From contig CAKRNG010000015.1 in the NCBI GenBank assembly GCA_934370925.1, positions 1 through 47,441 of the forward strand: a stretch of 47,441 nt of DNA. Reading direction: 5' to 3'. The notes beneath the pieces are model-generated. The model had not been told where the DNA came from, made no database searches, and saw only the letters and a list, made by a program, of their open reading frames with translations. The DNA is from an uncultured Lacticaseibacillus sp. (GTDB lineage Bacteria > Bacillota > Bacilli > Lactobacillales > Lactobacillaceae). Positions 19,078-26,853 of this stretch are shown in pieces. Positions within the stretch are counted from its first letter, which is position 1. The number at the start of each line of letters is the position of its first letter. The translations under genes were made by a program, and so were the position numbers.

Positions 19078-20214
19078 CTAGAATGTCCGTACCGGTGTAA
19101 TCAGCTGGATGTAGTTTTCTTTATCTTCACTTGGTACCAATGTGAATGGGCGAAGTGGTGCGGTGAAAGCAACCTCAATCGTGCTCTGTCCTAATCCTTG
19201 AAGCGCAACCTTCATGTAATCTGGATTGAACGAAATCTCAAGGTCGTCCCCTTCAAGCTTGTTAAAGGTCAGTTGTTCTTCAACATTCCCAATTTCTGGT
19301 GAATTTCCAAATAAGGTTGCCCGATTTGCGGCCGCTTCAATTTGGAGACGAACAACGTTGTTCCGGCCTTCATGACTCATCAAACTGGCACGATTAATTG
19401 CTGCAAGAAGTGCGGGTGCAGCAAATTCAATGCGCGTGTTGGAACTGGTTGGAATTAGACGGGTTGTATCTGGGTAATTACCGTCCAGCAAACGTGAATA
19501 GAATGCCGTCTGTCCAATCGTGAACAGCACCTGATTATCCGCAATGCGCAGTTCCACGCTTTGAATATCATCCGTCAACATCCGGCCAAGTTCGTTTAAG
19601 CTACGGCCAGGAATAATGAAATCTGCATCCGTTGTGACCCCTTCGATTGCAACACTTCGCTGTGCCAGGCGGTGTGAATCCGTTGCAACTGCGACGAGCG
19701 TGCCGTTCTGAATGGCAACGTGAACCCCCGTCAAGATTGGCCGACTTTCCTGCGTAGAGACAGCGATAACCGTCTGTCCAATAATTTGGCGTAAAATATC
19801 AGCGGGCAGGCTTAAGGAACGATCACTACTGATTTCAGGTAGCTGGGGGTAGCTGCTGGCATCTAGCCCGTTAATTGTAAATTCACTCGCCCCACTCGTG
19901 ATGGTGGCCTGCAAGTTGTCCTGAACCGTAATGGTCATGTTCTCTTCTGGCAACCGCTTAACGATTTCACCAAAGAAACGTGCGGGTAAGAGAATCGCAC
20001 CGGGTTCTTCAACAACAAGTGTATTATCCTCACTGCCTTCAGGGATGGTTGCCTCAATCGAGATATCGGCATCAGAACCCGTTAAGGTCAGACCCACTGT
20101 TGTTGCGACTAATTTAAGGTCCGTTAAAACAGGGATGGTGGTCTTAGAACTAATGGCACGACTGACATCGCCGAACGTCTTGAGAAAGCTGGATCGATTG
20201 ATGGAGAATTTCAT
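19078..20214 (-). CDS. dnaN: DNA polymerase III beta sliding clamp
   Basis: 378 residues, the standard clamp length, starting MKFSINRSSFLKTFGDVSRA. Three repeated clamp domains are evident, including the GLDASSYPQLPE and RLLDGNYPDTTRLIP segments. It tethers polymerase and other partners to DNA. The ATG at 20214 follows GGGAGGTCACC; the longer open frame upstream runs into the origin and is not coding. Cotranscribed with dnaA through the dnaA-dnaN part of oriC. Confidence 0.97.
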   Translation of the reverse strand: MKFSINRSSFLKTFGDVSRAISSKTTIPVLTDLKLVATTVGLTLTGSDADISIEATIPEGSEDNTLVVEEPGAILLPARFFGEIVKRLPEENMTITVQDNLQATITSGASEFTINGLDASSYPQLPEISSDRSLSLPADILRQIIGQTVIAVSTQESRPILTGVHVAIQNGTLVAVATDSHRLAQRSVAIEGVTTDADFIIPGRSLNELGRMLTDDIQSVELRIADNQVLFTIGQTAFYSRLLDGNYPDTTRLIPTSSNTRIEFAAPALLAAINRASLMSHEGRNNVVRLQIEAAANRATLFGNSPEIGNVEEQLTFNKLEGDDLEISFNPDYMKVALQGLGQSTIEVAFTAPLRPFTLVPSEDKENYIQLITPVRTF

Positions 20215-20232
20215 GTTGGTGACCTCCCGAGG

Positions 20233-20376
20233 GTATATAGATAGAGTATATAAAAAGAGTAACAGTAGTAGGGGCTGGGGAACCTGTGGAAAACTGAAAA
20301 ATTGGCCCGTGACACCGCGAATCCACCTGTGGATTGCGTGTGGATAAAAAGAACGAGTTACCCACACCTATCCACA
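20233..20376 (-). other. oriC: oriC unwinding region: DnaA boxes, DnaA-trios, AT-rich stretch
   Basis: Read on the minus strand: boxes TGTGGATAG (20368-20376) and TGTGGGTAA (20358-20366), TTATCCACA (20339-20347, perfect) and CAATCCACA (20328-20336), then TTTTCCACA (20285-20293). After this come a GC-rich spacer (20271-20284), trios TAC-TAC-TGT-TAC-TCT-TTT (20253-20270) and TATATA-rich DNA to 20233. This order matches the Bacillus subtilis basal unwinding system, where DnaA loads from the box through the trios. Confidence 0.88.
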
Positions 20377-20410
20377 TGTGACTAAGTGACGTTGGGTGCC
20401 GTCAGTTTTC

Positions 20411-21760
20411 TTAGCCACGATTCTTCAGCTTGTTTTTCAGTTCAATAATTGCAGCTTTTAAATCCGCATCTGCATTTGCGGCCTTCTCGATTTTATCGAC
20501 GGCGTGAATCACTGTTGTGTGGTCCTTGCCCCCGAACTCACGGCCAATTTGCGGCAGGGAGCTGTCTGTCATTTCGCGTGCAAGGTACATGGCAATCTGA
20601 CGCGGCATGACGATTTGTTTGACGCGCTTACGTCCCTTCATGTCGGTGACGGATACTTGGTAGTACTTCGAAACGGCTTCTTGAATCTGCGCGATAGTGA
20701 GCTGGGTACTCTTTCCGGAAATCTGTGTCTTTAAAGCATCCGCTGCAAGACTGGTTGTAATTGGTGCCTTAGATGTTTCCGCAAAAATTTTGACACGAAG
20801 AAGTGCCCCTTCAAGTTCCCGAACGTTACTATCGATTTGACCCGCGATGTAATGCAGGGTGTCTTCTGGTGCGTCGAGCCCTTCGTCAGTCGCTTTATTC
20901 CGCAAGATGGCGATACGCGTTTCGAGATCGGGGGGCGTAATGTCAACGGACAGTCCCCACTTAAACCTAGAAACGAGGCGGTCTTGCAACTTAGGAATTT
21001 CGTTTGGCAACCGGTCACTCGTTAAGACAATTTGTTTCTTGTTGTTAAATAGGGCGTTGAATGTATGGAAGAATTCTTCCTGTGTCCCCTCTTTATCGCC
21101 GAAAAACTGAATATCATCGACGAGTAGGAGGTCAACGTTACGGTATTCTTGCCGGAATTGTTCTTGCCGCTTCGTTTGAATCGAAGCGATGAAGTCGTTT
21201 GTAAAGTCTTCACCGGAAACATATTTAACGTTGGCAGCAGGATTATTTTGTAACATGTGATGACCAATGGCTTGCATCAAATGTGTTTTCCCGAGTCCCA
21301 CGCCCCCATATAGGAAGAGTGGATTGTAAAGTGTGCCGGGTTCGTCCGAAACGGCTAGTGCCGCAGCGTGCGCCATCTGGTTCCCCTTCCCAATCACGAA
21401 GTCTTCGAAGGTGTACCGACTGTTGAGATGAGATTCAGTCTTAAAGGTCGGTGTTGTTTTCGCAACAACAGTTTCGGCTTGGGGGGCAGCATCAGGTGTG
21501 GTATCGGGGGCATCGCTCTTGATGGTAATGATAGGAGATAGCTCAGTATCGTTAAAGGAGTACGCCGCTTCGACGACTTTAACGGCTAGATTCTTCTGCC
21601 AGTAAGTTTGGTGTAGCTGATCTGGGACCTGAATTTCTAATGTGTCGGCGGTTAACCGGACGGGCTGTGCGGATTCAATCCACGTGGTGTATGCCACGGA
21701 TGACATATTTTCGCGGAAATGATCGACTATGTACGCCCATAGTTCGTCCATGTTTGTCAT
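20411..21760 (-). CDS. dnaA: Chromosomal replication initiator DnaA
   Basis: 449 residues. Domain I (1-80) begins MDELWAYIVDHFRE; a short linker follows. The AAA+ domain has Walker A GGVGLGKTHL and Walker B LLLVDDIQFF. Domain IV ends with the DNA-binding helix-turn-helix including GGKDHTTVIHAVDKI. It opens oriC by assembling on the boxes on both sides of its own gene. ATG follows AAGGAGGAG. Expression is probably autoregulated through the upstream box cluster. Confidence 0.98.
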   Translation of the reverse strand: MTNMDELWAYIVDHFRENMSSVAYTTWIESAQPVRLTADTLEIQVPDQLHQTYWQKNLAVKVVEAAYSFNDTELSPIITIKSDAPDTTPDAAPQAETVVAKTTPTFKTESHLNSRYTFEDFVIGKGNQMAHAAALAVSDEPGTLYNPLFLYGGVGLGKTHLMQAIGHHMLQNNPAANVKYVSGEDFTNDFIASIQTKRQEQFRQEYRNVDLLLVDDIQFFGDKEGTQEEFFHTFNALFNNKKQIVLTSDRLPNEIPKLQDRLVSRFKWGLSVDITPPDLETRIAILRNKATDEGLDAPEDTLHYIAGQIDSNVRELEGALLRVKIFAETSKAPITTSLAADALKTQISGKSTQLTIAQIQEAVSKYYQVSVTDMKGRKRVKQIVMPRQIAMYLAREMTDSSLPQIGREFGGKDHTTVIHAVDKIEKAANADADLKAAIIELKNKLKNRG

Positions 21761-21820
21761 GCGTACTCCTCCTTATGTGCGTGCTAGCCTCAATGAAGAG
21801 GTGCACGTGGGGCGTGATAA

Positions 21821-21852
21821 GGAATTTCGAGTTGGTTAAAACACGAAATTCC
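21821..21852 (-). promoter_or_regulatory. Inverted repeat in the dnaA leader
   Basis: GGAATTTCG (21821-21829) and CGAAATTCC (21844-21852) are perfect complements around 14 bases, about 60 bases upstream of the dnaA start. A possible promoter (TTGTTC-18-TATATC on the minus strand) lies just above. It could be an operator or a leader hairpin. Confidence 0.45.
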
Positions 21853-22035
21853 AAAGATATAGATGGAATTGCATCAAGAGAACAAAAAATTCAAAAAAGC
21901 ACGTAGAAATCCGCGAACCTATTAGCAGCATTCGCGGAAAAACTGAAAATTTTGAAGTCTAAAAGTTAAATTGAAAAATAAAAGTAACTCGAGAAAACAA
22001 ATGTCCATCCAAGAGTTTAGCATTCTCAATAAAAG

Positions 22036-22411
22036 TTTTCCACAGGTAACCAACAATTCAATCGGAACAATTCAAGTAAATCACATGTTTCACAGAAGCT
22101 AAGTCAGAGAGTTAACAACCCTGTGGAAAAATTGCGCACAAATGGGGATTTGTCGGTGCATAGCGTGCGGATTCAAGTAGTTATACACACTGCGACATGT
22201 AATGGAAAAGCCGGCAAATGGCTGTTTCACGCACTTTTCAACAGACTAATCAAACGCTGTGGATAGTTTATCCCCAAGCTTGTGAGTTAGTGCAAGACTT
22301 GAGGATAACTCAGGTACAACCTGTTGGGGGTGAAAAGTCATATTTTGTTTTCCACACCCATTATCGACCGATTGACGGCAAGCAATTTGTTTTTCGAAAA
22401 GCTGTGGATAA
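22036..22411. other. oriC: oriC upstream DnaA-box cluster
   Basis: Between dnaA and rpmH: TTTTCCACA (22036), TGTGGAAAA (22122), TTATACACA (22181), TGTGGATAG (22258), TTATCCCCA (22268), TTTTCCACA (22348) and the perfect TGTGGATAA (22403). AT-rich DNA lies at 21880-22000. The rest of the 860-base gap shows no gene. It is the second half of a bipartite Firmicutes origin. Confidence 0.85.
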
Positions 22412-22532
22412 TTTCAAAATCAACGGAATATATTGGCCTGTGTCACGGATGGACAATCATCAAAAAAATTTTTTCTTTGCGTGATTTTTGCGAAACTTGT
22501 TCGGAAAAACCTTGTGGAATCTACGGAATGAG

Positions 22533-22561
22533 TTGACGTGATGGCAATTGACCAGTATAAT
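22533..22561 (+). promoter_or_regulatory. rpmH promoter
   Basis: -35 TTGACG (22533-22538), 17-base spacer, -10 TATAAT (22556-22561), 66 bases before the rpmH start. DnaA-like boxes lie just upstream. Confidence 0.8.
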
Positions 22562-22627
22562 CAAACTTTGTTTAAAGTGTTTGTAATCGAAATGAACATA
22601 AGAAGTTCAAAATGAGGAGGTGCAACA

Positions 22628-22768
22628 ATGACCACCAAGCGTACTTTTCAACCTAAGAAGCGTCACCGTGAACGCGTTCACGGTTTCATGAAGCGCATGA
22701 GTACTAAGAACGGCCGCCGCGTACTGGCTCGTCGTCGCGCTAAGGGTCGCAAGGTCCTGGCTGCCTAA
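22628..22768 (+). CDS. rpmH: Ribosomal protein bL34
   Basis: 46-residue, very basic large-subunit protein starting [20 protein letters not shown] and ending in a run of Arg/Lys with KVLAA. Length and sequence are standard. AGGAGG lies before the ATG. It is the first rightward gene from oriC, followed by its own terminator. Confidence 0.98.
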   Translation: MTTKRTFQPKKRHRERVHGFMKRMSTKNGRRVLARRRAKGRKVLAA

Positions 22769-22791
22769 TTCGGCATTCAACCTGCGATAAC

Positions 22792-22832
22792 AAAAGGAGC
22801 CAAGACTGTGAATGTCTTGGCTCCTTTTATTT
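22792..22832 (+). terminator. rpmH terminator
   Basis: AAAAGGAGCCAAGAC, 7-base loop, GTCTTGGCTCCTTTT then ATTTT. Perfect stem 24 bases after the rpmH stop. Confidence 0.92.
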
Positions 22833-22962
22833 TCTCTTGTCTATCCTCAAGATTCTGTGCGGGTAAGCGAGTTGTAATTAACTAATGTAGAAGTTGATGC
22901 GTAACTTCAGTGCGCCTCACTTCGCTCTGTTGTATACTAATTAATGATTGTGAGGGATGACG

Positions 22963-23328
22963 GTGCGCAAATCTTACCGCATTAAACGTGAAGACGAATT
23001 CCAAGATGTTTTTGACAATGGACAATCTGTCGCTAACCGGAATTTTGTCGTGTACTACTTAAACCGACCGGAAGCAAAGCATTTCCGCGTGGGGATTTCA
23101 GTGGGGAAAAAGATTGGTCACCGGGCAAATGTCCGTAACCGGATCAAGCGGTATATTCGCCAAAGTTTGCTTGAGTTAAAGCCACAAATTAATCCGCAAA
23201 CCGACTTCCTGATTATCGCGCGTCGTGGCGCCAACCAACTTGATATGGCAGGAAGCAAGAAGAACTTGATTCACGCCTTGAAGCTGGCCGGTGTTTTGAC
23301 GGAAGTACCAGAAGACGAAGTACAATAA
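22963..23328 (+). CDS. rnpA: Ribonuclease P protein component
   Basis: 121 residues, basic protein that helps the RNase P RNA bind pre-tRNA. The RNR motif region is [20 protein letters not shown]. The GTG at 22963 is favoured because GAGGGA lies 5 bases before it; the ATG at 22957 would overlap that site. A TATACT (22933-22938) is a likely -10 without an obvious -35. Just before it, 22918-22930 reads CACTTCGCTCTGT, a sequence also present in the hairpin repeats. yidC follows 25 bases downstream. Confidence 0.95.
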   Translation: MRKSYRIKREDEFQDVFDNGQSVANRNFVVYYLNRPEAKHFRVGISVGKKIGHRANVRNRIKRYIRQSLLELKPQINPQTDFLIIARRGANQLDMAGSKKNLIHALKLAGVLTEVPEDEVQ

Positions 23329-23353
23329 TTTTAACGAGTGAGGAATTTTATCC

Positions 23354-24184
23354 GTGAGTAAGCAAGCAAAACGCATCTTAGCCCTGGGTGCCATGTTGCT
23401 GGTTGCCGTTACATTGGCCGGGTGCTCCACAAGTCCAGTGAACGCAAGCAGTACAGGTTTCTGGGATCGTTACATTATTTACAACGCTGCGCAATTCATC
23501 AAGTGGCTCTCTAGTCTCTTCGGTGGTAGCTACGGGATGGGGATTATCGCCTTTACGCTGATTATCCGTATTCTGATTTTCCCATTATCCGCAGTGTCAA
23601 TGAAGAGCATGACCAAGCAGTCTGAAATTGCACCTCAGATTAAAGCCCTTCAGCAAAAGTATCGTTCTAAGGATCCTGAAACGCAGGAAATCCTGATGAA
23701 GGAAACGCGGAAACTGTACGCAGAAGCAGGCGTTAACCCAGTGATGAGTCTTTTGCCAATGCTGGTGCAGATGCCATTCCTGTTTGCGTTGTATCAGGCG
23801 ATTTACCGAACAGAAACCTTGAAGGCGGGGAGTTTCCTCTGGATGCAATTAGGAAATCCAGACCCGCTGTACGTCACCATGGTTTTGGCGGCAATTTTCA
23901 CGGGGTTGACGAGCTACATGTCGATGCTGGCACAACCCGTCAAGAACGGGATGAGCTGGGCAATGACCATTATCATGCCGGTCTTCATCTTCTTTGTCTC
24001 CCTAAAGTTACCGTCTGCTGTGACGATTTACTGGGTGGTCACGAACGCTTTCTCACTCGTGCAGCAGTTGATTCTGCAAAATCCCTTCAAGTTGCGTAAG
24101 GAACGTGAAGCAAAGCTGCAGGCTGAAAAAGATCGTGAACGTGCTTTACGTCGTGCTAAGAAGAAGGCACTTCGCGGCCGTTAA
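23354..24184 (+). CDS. yidC: Membrane protein insertase YidC (lipoprotein type)
   Basis: 276 residues. An N-terminal lipoprotein signal ends in the lipobox LAGC (Cys about 24). About five transmembrane helices follow, with the conserved helix-1 Arg of the hydrophilic groove in FTLIIRILIFPLS. The basic tail (KKKALRGR) is typical for ribosome contact. It inserts and folds membrane proteins, alone or with SecYEG. Start is GTG. Part of rnpA-yidC; hairpin repeat B follows 20 bases after the stop. Confidence 0.96.
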   Translation: MSKQAKRILALGAMLLVAVTLAGCSTSPVNASSTGFWDRYIIYNAAQFIKWLSSLFGGSYGMGIIAFTLIIRILIFPLSAVSMKSMTKQSEIAPQIKALQQKYRSKDPETQEILMKETRKLYAEAGVNPVMSLLPMLVQMPFLFALYQAIYRTETLKAGSFLWMQLGNPDPLYVTMVLAAIFTGLTSYMSMLAQPVKNGMSWAMTIIMPVFIFFVSLKLPSAVTIYWVVTNAFSLVQQLILQNPFKLRKEREAKLQAEKDRERALRRAKKKALRGR

Positions 24185-24204
24185 TTAAAGTGGCTGATGG
24201 TTAA

Positions 24205-24330
24205 GGGGCTGCGCCAAAAAACGGTTTGGCCCCGGTATACAAGGCAGGCCCGGTGGAAATCCCGAACTTAGGATTTCTACCGGGCCTGCCTTGTATGTTA
24301 GGGGTCAGTCTTATGGTGCACCCACTTTTC
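24205..24330 (+). repeat. Long hairpin repeat, copy B (minimal form)
   Basis: Starts 20 bases after yidC in RNA orientation. GGCTGCGCCA at one end pairs (one mismatch, one G-U) with TGGTGCACCC at the other, followed by ACTTTT. The core is 24237-24296, a 26-bp stem with the loop CGAACTTA. It has no accessory hairpin, so it shows the simplest complete unit. Confidence 0.9.
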
Positions 24331-24351
24331 TACTTTTTCAAAAAACGGTGT

Positions 24352-24357
24352 TAAAAT
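24352..24357 (+). promoter_or_regulatory. Possible extended -10 promoter of khpB
   Basis: TGT-TAAAAT, an extended -10 element, 43 bases before the khpB start and just beyond repeat B. No clear -35 is seen. It would restart transcription if repeat B terminates. Confidence 0.35.
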
Positions 24358-24400
24358 GAAACGGACGGTTAAGACGTGTTACGCGTAGAAAGGAACGACA

Positions 24401-25165
24401 ATGCCTACTTTCGAAGGAAAAACCATTGAAGTTGCCATCCGGACGGGATTGGCTTCGCTGAATCTACCTCAGGAGGCGGTTCAGATAGACGTTCTGGAAG
24501 ACGGTAAACGTGGCTTTTTAGGGTTTGGTGCAAAGCCAGCTCGTGTACAAATGAATGCAAAATCGATTGTGACAGAGGCTGAGAATGGCGTAGCTACGCA
24601 AGAAGCAGTTGCGGTTACGACGACGCCAGAAGTTGTGCTTTCGTCTGAGGAGCAGGCCGCGAAGGATGAAGAAGCAGCTGAAGTTGCCAAGCAGCAGGCA
24701 CGCAAACGGCTTAATGAAGCAGCCCTAGACGCAGTGCAAACCTACTTGGAAACCAGTATTTCAGCGCTTGGTATTCAGGCGACAATGCAACGTGAGCATA
24801 TTCGGGGCGGTGTGTTGTTCCAAATTGACGCGGATAAGGATGCGTTACTTATTGGCAAACACGGGAAGACGATTAATGCGCTCCAGTTTTTGGCACAGAC
24901 GCTGTTTAACCATGAAGGACGCGCCAAGTGGACTGTGATGTTGAACGTGGGTGATTACCGTCAGCGGCGAGAAGACAGCGTTAGACGGCTTGCTGAGCGC
25001 ACTGCGCATGAAGTTCTGGCGAGTGGAAAATCCGTTTATCTGGATGCCATGCCATCGTTTGAACGAAAGGCAATTCACCACGAACTCCAAGACAATCCAT
25101 ACGCAACAACACGATCAGAGGGGACAGAGCCACACCGTTACGTTGTTGTGGTCCCTAAACGATAA
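24401..25165 (+). CDS. khpB: RNA-binding protein KhpB/Jag
   Basis: 254 residues with three parts: an N-terminal Jag domain (FEGKTIEVAIRTGLASL, KRGFLGFGAKPARVQM), a KH domain with LLIGKHGKTINALQFL, and a C-terminal R3H domain (SFERKAIHHELQ). It binds RNA and in streptococci and lactobacilli affects cell elongation and division with KhpA. Located after yidC as in most Firmicutes. Confidence 0.95.
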   Translation: MPTFEGKTIEVAIRTGLASLNLPQEAVQIDVLEDGKRGFLGFGAKPARVQMNAKSIVTEAENGVATQEAVAVTTTPEVVLSSEEQAAKDEEAAEVAKQQARKRLNEAALDAVQTYLETSISALGIQATMQREHIRGGVLFQIDADKDALLIGKHGKTINALQFLAQTLFNHEGRAKWTVMLNVGDYRQRREDSVRRLAERTAHEVLASGKSVYLDAMPSFERKAIHHELQDNPYATTRSEGTEPHRYVVVVPKR

Positions 25166-25224
25166 TTACCTAAGAACAGCAGTATTGTAGGGCGCGGTCT
25201 TTGAAAAGCACGTCGCTTAAAAAC

Positions 25225-25253
25225 TTGCCCAGTTTTGCTTACCGTTGTATAGT
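25225..25253 (+). promoter_or_regulatory. mnmE promoter
   Basis: -35 TTGCCC (25225-25230), 17-base spacer, -10 TATAGT (25248-25253). It gives a leader of roughly 125 bases before mnmE. Confidence 0.6.
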
Positions 25254-25286
25254 AGGTGACAGTTAAATACCGGAAGAAGTAGTCAA

Positions 25287-25333
25287 AGTGCTTTGTCCAC
25301 CTGTCAATTCAGGGGGATAGTGCGCTTTTTTTG
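25287..25333 (+). terminator. Terminator-like hairpin in the mnmE leader
   Basis: AGTGCTTTGTCCACCTG pairs imperfectly with CAGGGGGATAGTGCGCT around TCAATT, then TTTTTTT. It lies downstream of the predicted mnmE promoter and upstream of its start, so it may be an attenuator. It may instead simply end the khpB transcript if the promoter call is wrong. Confidence 0.5.
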
Positions 25334-25385
25334 TGCCTTAACGTGATGTCATACCGGCTGTTAAGGCGAATGAGGAGGAAAACAC

Positions 25386-26768
25386 GTGTCAGATTATATC
25401 GCTGAAACAATTGCTGCCATTTCAACCCCACCTGGTGAAGGGGCAATTTCAATCGTGCGCCTTTCTGGGGATGACGCGGTTGCGTTGGCAAATACGGTAT
25501 TTAAAGGACGTGACTTAACGAAAGTTGCGTCCCACACGATTCATTACGGGCACATTGTCGATAATAAAACGGCACGTACGGTTGATGAAGTGATGGTCAG
25601 TGTGATGCGTGCGCCCAAGACCTTTACGCGTGAAGACGTGGTTGAAATCAACACACATGGTGGAATTGTGGCGACAAATCGGGTGCTACAGTTGCTGATT
25701 GCGGCGGGTGCACGTCCGGCGGAACCCGGTGAGTTTACGAAGCGAGCCTTCTTGAACGGACGGATTGACCTCACGGAAGCTGAATCCGTGATGGATATTA
25801 TCCGTGCAAAAACGGATCGGGCGGCGCAAGTGGCGGTCGATCAACTGGGCGGCAATTTGCGAACAACGATTGACCAGCTGCGTCAAGATATTGTCAACGT
25901 GTTGGCGCAAGTTGAAGTGAACATTGATTATCCTGAGTACGATACGGATCAAATGACCGTGCAAGCAATGGGAACCTGTGCGCACGATGCAAGTGACCGA
26001 ATTGAGACGTTACTTGCAACGGCGCAGGGTGGCAAAATTCTGCGGGAAGGACTCGCAACCGCCATTGTGGGTCGGCCAAATGTGGGGAAATCCAGTTTGC
26101 TGAATTACCTACTGCATGAGGATAAGGCGATTGTGACCGACGTTGCGGGAACCACGCGCGATGTGCTCGAAGAATATGTAAATGTCCGGGGGGTACCGCT
26201 ACGCTTGGTGGATACGGCGGGTATTCATAAAACGGAAGATAAGGTGGAAAAAATCGGGGTGGCACGTTCACGTCAGGCGTTAACCGCCGCCGATTTGGTG
26301 CTGCTCGTTCTGGATGTTAGCCAACCCTTAACTGTGGAAGACATTGAATTACTTGAAGCCACACGCGATAAGAAACGTTTGGTGGTGCTTAACAAACAAG
26401 ATTTACCTAATGCCATTGCGTCTAATGAACTTGCGGCTTACGTTGAACCAAACGAACTCATCAGTACCTCTATTTTAACGGCAGTGGGTGTCGATGAACT
26501 TGAAGCGCGGATTGCGAAGCTGTTCTTTGGCGGTATCGAGAATAGTCAGACGAACGTGGTGGTGACCAACGCCCGGCAAATTGGCTTGTTGCGACAAGCA
26601 CAAACGAGCCTTCAAGCTGTTTTAGAAGGTATTTCAGCTGGAATGCCCGTTGATTTAATCCAGATTGATTTGACGGCAGCGTGGGATAAACTGGGTGAAA
26701 TTACCGGGGATGCCGCACCTGATGAGCTGATCACGACGCTATTTACACAATTTTGCGTCGGAAAATAG
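25386..26768 (+). CDS. mnmE: tRNA modification GTPase MnmE
   Basis: 460 residues. N-terminal folate-binding domain, helical domain and an inserted Ras-like G domain with G1 [12 protein letters not shown]2 GTTRD, G3 DTAGI and G4 NKQD. The C-terminal FCVGK carries the conserved Cys. With MnmG it modifies U34 of tRNAs that read split codon boxes. Start GTG follows GAGGAGG by 9 bases. mnmG follows after 85 bases containing a Noc box. Confidence 0.97.
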   Translation: MSDYIAETIAAISTPPGEGAISIVRLSGDDAVALANTVFKGRDLTKVASHTIHYGHIVDNKTARTVDEVMVSVMRAPKTFTREDVVEINTHGGIVATNRVLQLLIAAGARPAEPGEFTKRAFLNGRIDLTEAESVMDIIRAKTDRAAQVAVDQLGGNLRTTIDQLRQDIVNVLAQVEVNIDYPEYDTDQMTVQAMGTCAHDASDRIETLLATAQGGKILREGLATAIVGRPNVGKSSLLNYLLHEDKAIVTDVAGTTRDVLEEYVNVRGVPLRLVDTAGIHKTEDKVEKIGVARSRQALTAADLVLLVLDVSQPLTVEDIELLEATRDKKRLVVLNKQDLPNAIASNELAAYVEPNELISTSILTAVGVDELEARIAKLFFGGIENSQTNVVVTNARQIGLLRQAQTSLQAVLEGISAGMPVDLIQIDLTAAWDKLGEITGDAAPDELITTLFTQFCVGK

Positions 26769-26779
26769 TACATGTTCAG

Positions 26780-26799
26780 CATATTTCCCGGGAAATATG
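26780..26799. promoter_or_regulatory. Noc-binding site (NBS) palindrome
   Basis: CATATTTCCCGGGAAATATG is a perfect 20-bp palindrome containing ATTTCCCGGGAAAT (26783-26796), which equals the Bacillus subtilis Noc box. It sits between mnmE and mnmG, near where noc itself lies in Bacillus, though noc is not in this window. Confidence 0.75.
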
Positions 26800-26853
26800 G
26801 ACAGGATTATCGAAGTTTGCTAAAAAGTAGTTGCTAATCATAAAGGAGTTTTC

